Origin: Liolophura sinensis | Taxonomy: Eukaryota > Mollusca > Polyplacophora > Chitonida > Chitonidae | Direction: 5' to 3' | DNA length: 64,000 nucleotides | Assembly (NCBI RefSeq): GCF_032854445.1 | Contig: NC_088299.1 | Coordinates: 7,044,324-7,108,323, forward strand | Shown here: positions 62,001 to 64,000 of the stretch, in pieces | Position numbering within the stretch: the first letter of the stretch is position 1 | How the letters are laid out: the number at the start of each line of letters is the position of its first letter | Program-made: the position numbers and the translations under genes | The notes under the pieces: generated by a model | Database searches by the model: none | What the model was told of the DNA's origin: nothing | Seen by the model: the letters and a program-made list of their open reading frames with translations, nothing else

Positions 62001-63722
62001 GCTTCTTCTCAAACCACACATGGGCCAGCAGCCTGCGGATGGTCATGGGTTTCCCTCGAACTGCCCGATTTTCTCTTACCATAAGGCTGGTTGGTGTCAT
62101 ATAAGTGAAATAGTCTTGAGTATGGCATAAAACACCAGTCAGATAATATAAATAAATAAAACACCTGAGCTCTGCGTCAAACACCAATCAGATAAACAAA
62201 ATAAATGAATAAAACAGTGTTTACTAACAGAAGCACTGGGCTGATCAATTAGGATTTTGTCATCAGAATTGCCAAGTATCTGGCAAATGATTACTCTTAC
62301 ATACCTCTGTCTAGTAGAGTTCCTCCATGTGTAAAGCTGACAAACTGCTTTACAAATACAGTATTTTAGGGAATGGCATAAAACTTCCACCAGAGACATA
62401 AAGAATTAAACACAGCAGACAAATAAAAGATGGAAATAAATGAATTGCTCATCCATTGTCAATGGAGGGTACTTCTATATTGTCATAGGGCAGAACGTGT
62501 CAGATGTTTACGGTTCACATTGTACATAGGAAGGTCTTTCGGTAACCTGCTGATGACTGGGTTTCCCCCAGGCTCTGCCCATTTTCCTCCCACCAGAACG
62601 CTGACCGCCATCCTATAATTGAAATATTCTTGAAACCAGGTATAAATAAATATTACTCTAAACATTCATTCGCTTATTTTGTTAAAATCGCCACAGCCGT
62701 CGGGGAGAGGGTCTGTCAACAACCTGCGGATGGTCGTGGGCTTCCCCTGAACTCCCCCGTTTTTTCTCCCACCATAATGCTGTCCGTCGTCGTATACGTG
62801 AAATATTCTCGAGTATGGTGTAAAACACGAATAAGTAAGTAAAATAAATAAATAAAATTGCCTGTGTGAAATGTCAGCTGTTTTGCTGGTGTCCTAATGA
62901 CTTGCTGCTGTTTACTGTATTTCAGAGGACTCCCCCCACCACCCCCACGTCGCGAGCCATATGTGGACCCTTACCTGCCCCCACAGCGACCCCTACCTCC
63001 TCCAGAGTGTACTGTGCTACTCACAGAGGAACAAGTCAGGTGAGACAGAAACTGGTAGACTCTGCTCTGACTGGAGTAAGAAACAAACCTCTCACATTGT
63101 GGCATACAAAGCCACTGTAAGTCTTCAGCCTTTTTGCATGTTTTCAAGACCTTTATTGATATTTAGCTAATAAAGTCTTGACTTGTGGAGTCTTGTGCAA
63201 GAAGGTTGAAGAGTTGCAGTGAGCTTAATTTGATTTATTCCTGAAGTGAGTGTTCTCTGGCTCAGTAGCAGCAGAAGTTATTATTATTATTATTATAAAA
63301 GTTAATATTATTTTTTAAGTGCTGAAACTTACAATTTTCCACAAGAATAACATCCCATGCAAAACATGGAAAATAACATTTCCAAGCAAACCTCAGAACA
63401 CCTTTCTGGAATTTATAGACCTCTCACAATCAGGAAAAATGGGTAAGTTAGTCATGGAGAATTATGTATGTCTATTTAGAGTATTTAGCAATGTATGTGA
63501 ATTTACTCTTTTATCTTTCTAGACCATACGGCGAGTTGATCATTAGGAAGGTTAAGGCCAATGGATTAGTAGCTTCCATTGCCGTGCTGCCTGAAGACCG
63601 CACTATTCCACTGGCGGTGGAGGACATGACAAGACGGGGGACACTGTTTGCCATCGTCATCACCAGCCAAAACGAAGTTCATAGTTCAGTCACTCTGAAC
63701 ATCTTGCACGGTCAGCCACAAG
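53072..63722 (+). CDS. NCOA5: NCOA5-like protein: RS domain, RRM and anticodon-binding-like domain (8 exons, 3' end outside window)
   Basis: Exons: 53072-53546, 54710-54823, 56745-56820, 58391-58441, 59390-59509, 60062-60151, 62926-63039 and 63523-63722. All borders are GT/AG and all phases agree, giving 413 codons plus one base before leaving the window. Residues 1-115 are Arg/Ser repeats ('RSRSRDRRSRSRDRRSRS') ending in a serine tract. An RRM follows with RNP2 'VFVCNL' and RNP1 'RGYAFLQYE' across exons 1-2. Exons 3-7 are rich in RD, RS and PP ('RDRSPVRLVRDRSPLRDD', 'GLPPPPPRREPYVDPYLPP'). Exons 7-8 carry 'ECTVLLTEEQ' and 'EDMTRRGTLFAIVITSQNEV', matching the anticodon-binding-like domain of NCOA5, a nuclear-receptor coregulator. 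The GTAAGT donor leaves a G that fits the expected 'PQE'. Human NCOA5 as I recall it lacks an N-terminal RRM. Probably nuclear, RNA-linked coregulation. Confidence 0.82.
53630..54316. mobile_element. SINE family 1 fragments in NCOA5 intron 1 (both orientations)
   Basis: A diverged forward piece near 53640-53760, a forward piece at about 53920-54065 ('AATGACCCAGGAGTTTCAAA') and a reversed copy at about 54086-54316 ('TTTGATTGGTGTTTTACACC'). Confidence 0.7.
54824..56744. other. NCOA5 intron 2
   Basis: AT-rich intron with a poly-T run (55263-55280), a tandem 'ATGTATTATTACATTTGTG' block (55721-55770) and a SINE tail scrap near 56395-56425. No exon or RNA gene is recognised. Confidence 0.4.
57178..57508 (+). 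mobile_element. SINE family 2, forward, in NCOA5 intron 3
   Basis: Head 'TGGCCCAGATAACTCAGTTGG', middle 'CAGTATAATGGTTGGGACAG', tail 'AAACCCCAAGCTTTCACTC'. Diverged but nearly full length. Confidence 0.82.
58448..58625. repeat. 28-bp minisatellite just after NCOA5 exon 4
   Basis: About five units contain 'GACTTGTGCAACTTGTTACT' and 'GTCGCCCT', starting within 10 bp of the exon 4 donor and decaying toward that side. Confidence 0.9.
59650..59740 (-). mobile_element. SINE family 1 core fragment, reverse
   Basis: 'GGCGGCCAGCATTATGGTGG' with short flanks, in NCOA5 intron 5. Confidence 0.7.
60235..60450 (+). mobile_element. SINE family 1, forward, with internal deletion
   Basis: Head 'GGGGGCCTCTGTGGTTCATT', core and tail present. 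The stretch between 'TCTCACCAATG' and 'GGAAGGTCTATCAGC' is missing (about 65 bp relative to 3306-3550). Confidence 0.82.
60716..61743. mobile_element. Non-autonomous DNA transposon with 18-bp TIRs and 6-bp TSD
   Basis: The ends are CAGGCAGCGAAATTTGGC and its exact reverse complement GCCAAATTTCGCTGCCTG, flanked by AGTAAA on both sides (60710-60715 and 61744-61749). Subterminal sequences repeat GGTTACG and CGGTTA motifs in inverted order. The 1,028-bp interior has no transposase-like frame. It sits in NCOA5 intron 6. I cannot name the superfamily. Confidence 0.82.
61930..62860 (+). mobile_element. Three SINE family 1 copies in NCOA5 intron 6
   Basis: Forward copies at about 61940-62160, 62535-62655 and 62697-62860, each with the 'ACCATAATGCTG'-type core and A/T-rich tail. 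The first keeps a diverged head. A tRNA-like B-box ('GTGTTCAAATCCAGG') near 61832 may belong to another SINE remnant. Confidence 0.75.
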
Positions 63723-64000
63723 GTAAGTCGGCCTATCATCTCTGGCAAAAATTCAGACAATTGGCGGTGTGCTGAATTTGGAATCTGTAACAGTGTTTAA
63801 TTCAGAAAGATCATTTCAAGGAAATCGTAGAAGTTCTTAAATAAAGTGTGTTTTAAATGTACATCGGAATTGATATACTTTGTTTTATGGGAACGGTGTT
63901 GTCTTTTCTGCTTCTAGTTCATATTCGATACAATGTGTAAAAGAGTGAAATTCGCAGAGAAAGTAGGACAACAAAATATGTTTTCAGGCATGTGAAATAA
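63723..64000 (+). other. NCOA5 intron 8 (to the window edge)
   Basis: Begins GTAAGT and shows no further exon before the window ends. Confidence 0.5.

Overview
The window is animal nuclear DNA, most likely from a mollusc and probably a bivalve. Evidence: spliced genes with canonical GT/AG introns; copies of two tRNA-derived SINE families whose consensus (tRNA-like head, 'CCACCATAATGCTGG' core, A/T-rich 'AAATAAATAAA' tail, or a 'CACTCACTCACTC' tail) is typical of mollusc genomes; MITEs beginning near GGGGCCCGTTTCAC; and mollusc-style minisatellites. The species cannot be fixed from sequence alone.

Layout. (1) 1-2.6 kb: the last two exons of a plus-strand cilium gene resembling CFAP47, with a one-base frame problem. 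(2) 3.9-31.7 kb: a complex tandem duplication. Its unit carries a minus-strand gene that I rebuilt from phase-compatible exons. Copy A (4937-11065, four exons, 336 aa) encodes two CARD/death-fold-like domains, a short proline-rich linker and a C-terminal IFI6/IFI27 (ISG12) hydrophobic domain. Copies B (19148-20867) and C (24166-25885) keep exons 2-4 nearly unchanged but have lost exon 1. The A/B junction runs into a 5'-truncated, SINE-interrupted Ty3/Gypsy pol plus LTR (15.19-18.02 kb). B and C are offset by 5,018 bp. C also carries a ~2.76 kb deletion that removes exon 1. (3) 31.9-41.3 kb: repeats, namely a 37-bp minisatellite, a dead L1/Tx1-like reverse transcriptase, SINEs, a ~170-bp tandem array and a MITE. 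(4) 41.7-47.95 kb: a minus-strand C2H2 zinc-finger gene in three coding exons (691 aa), with faint ZFP64 resemblance. (5) 48-53 kb: intergenic, with a minisatellite and a near-perfect palindrome. (6) 53.07 kb to the right edge: a plus-strand NCOA5-like gene (RS domain, RRM, RD/PP-rich region, anticodon-binding-like domain), eight coding exons in the window and continuing beyond it. Its introns hold many SINEs and a 1,028-bp TIR transposon.

The most novel candidate is the CARD-CARD-IFI27 gene family. IFI27/ISG12 proteins are interferon-inducible, membrane-associated and linked to apoptosis in vertebrates, and CARDs are adaptor modules of innate immune and death signalling. Their fusion in one spliced gene, amplified in tandem with copies that lose the first CARD, suggests a lineage-specific innate-immunity or cell-death module. 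That function is inferred from domain identity only.
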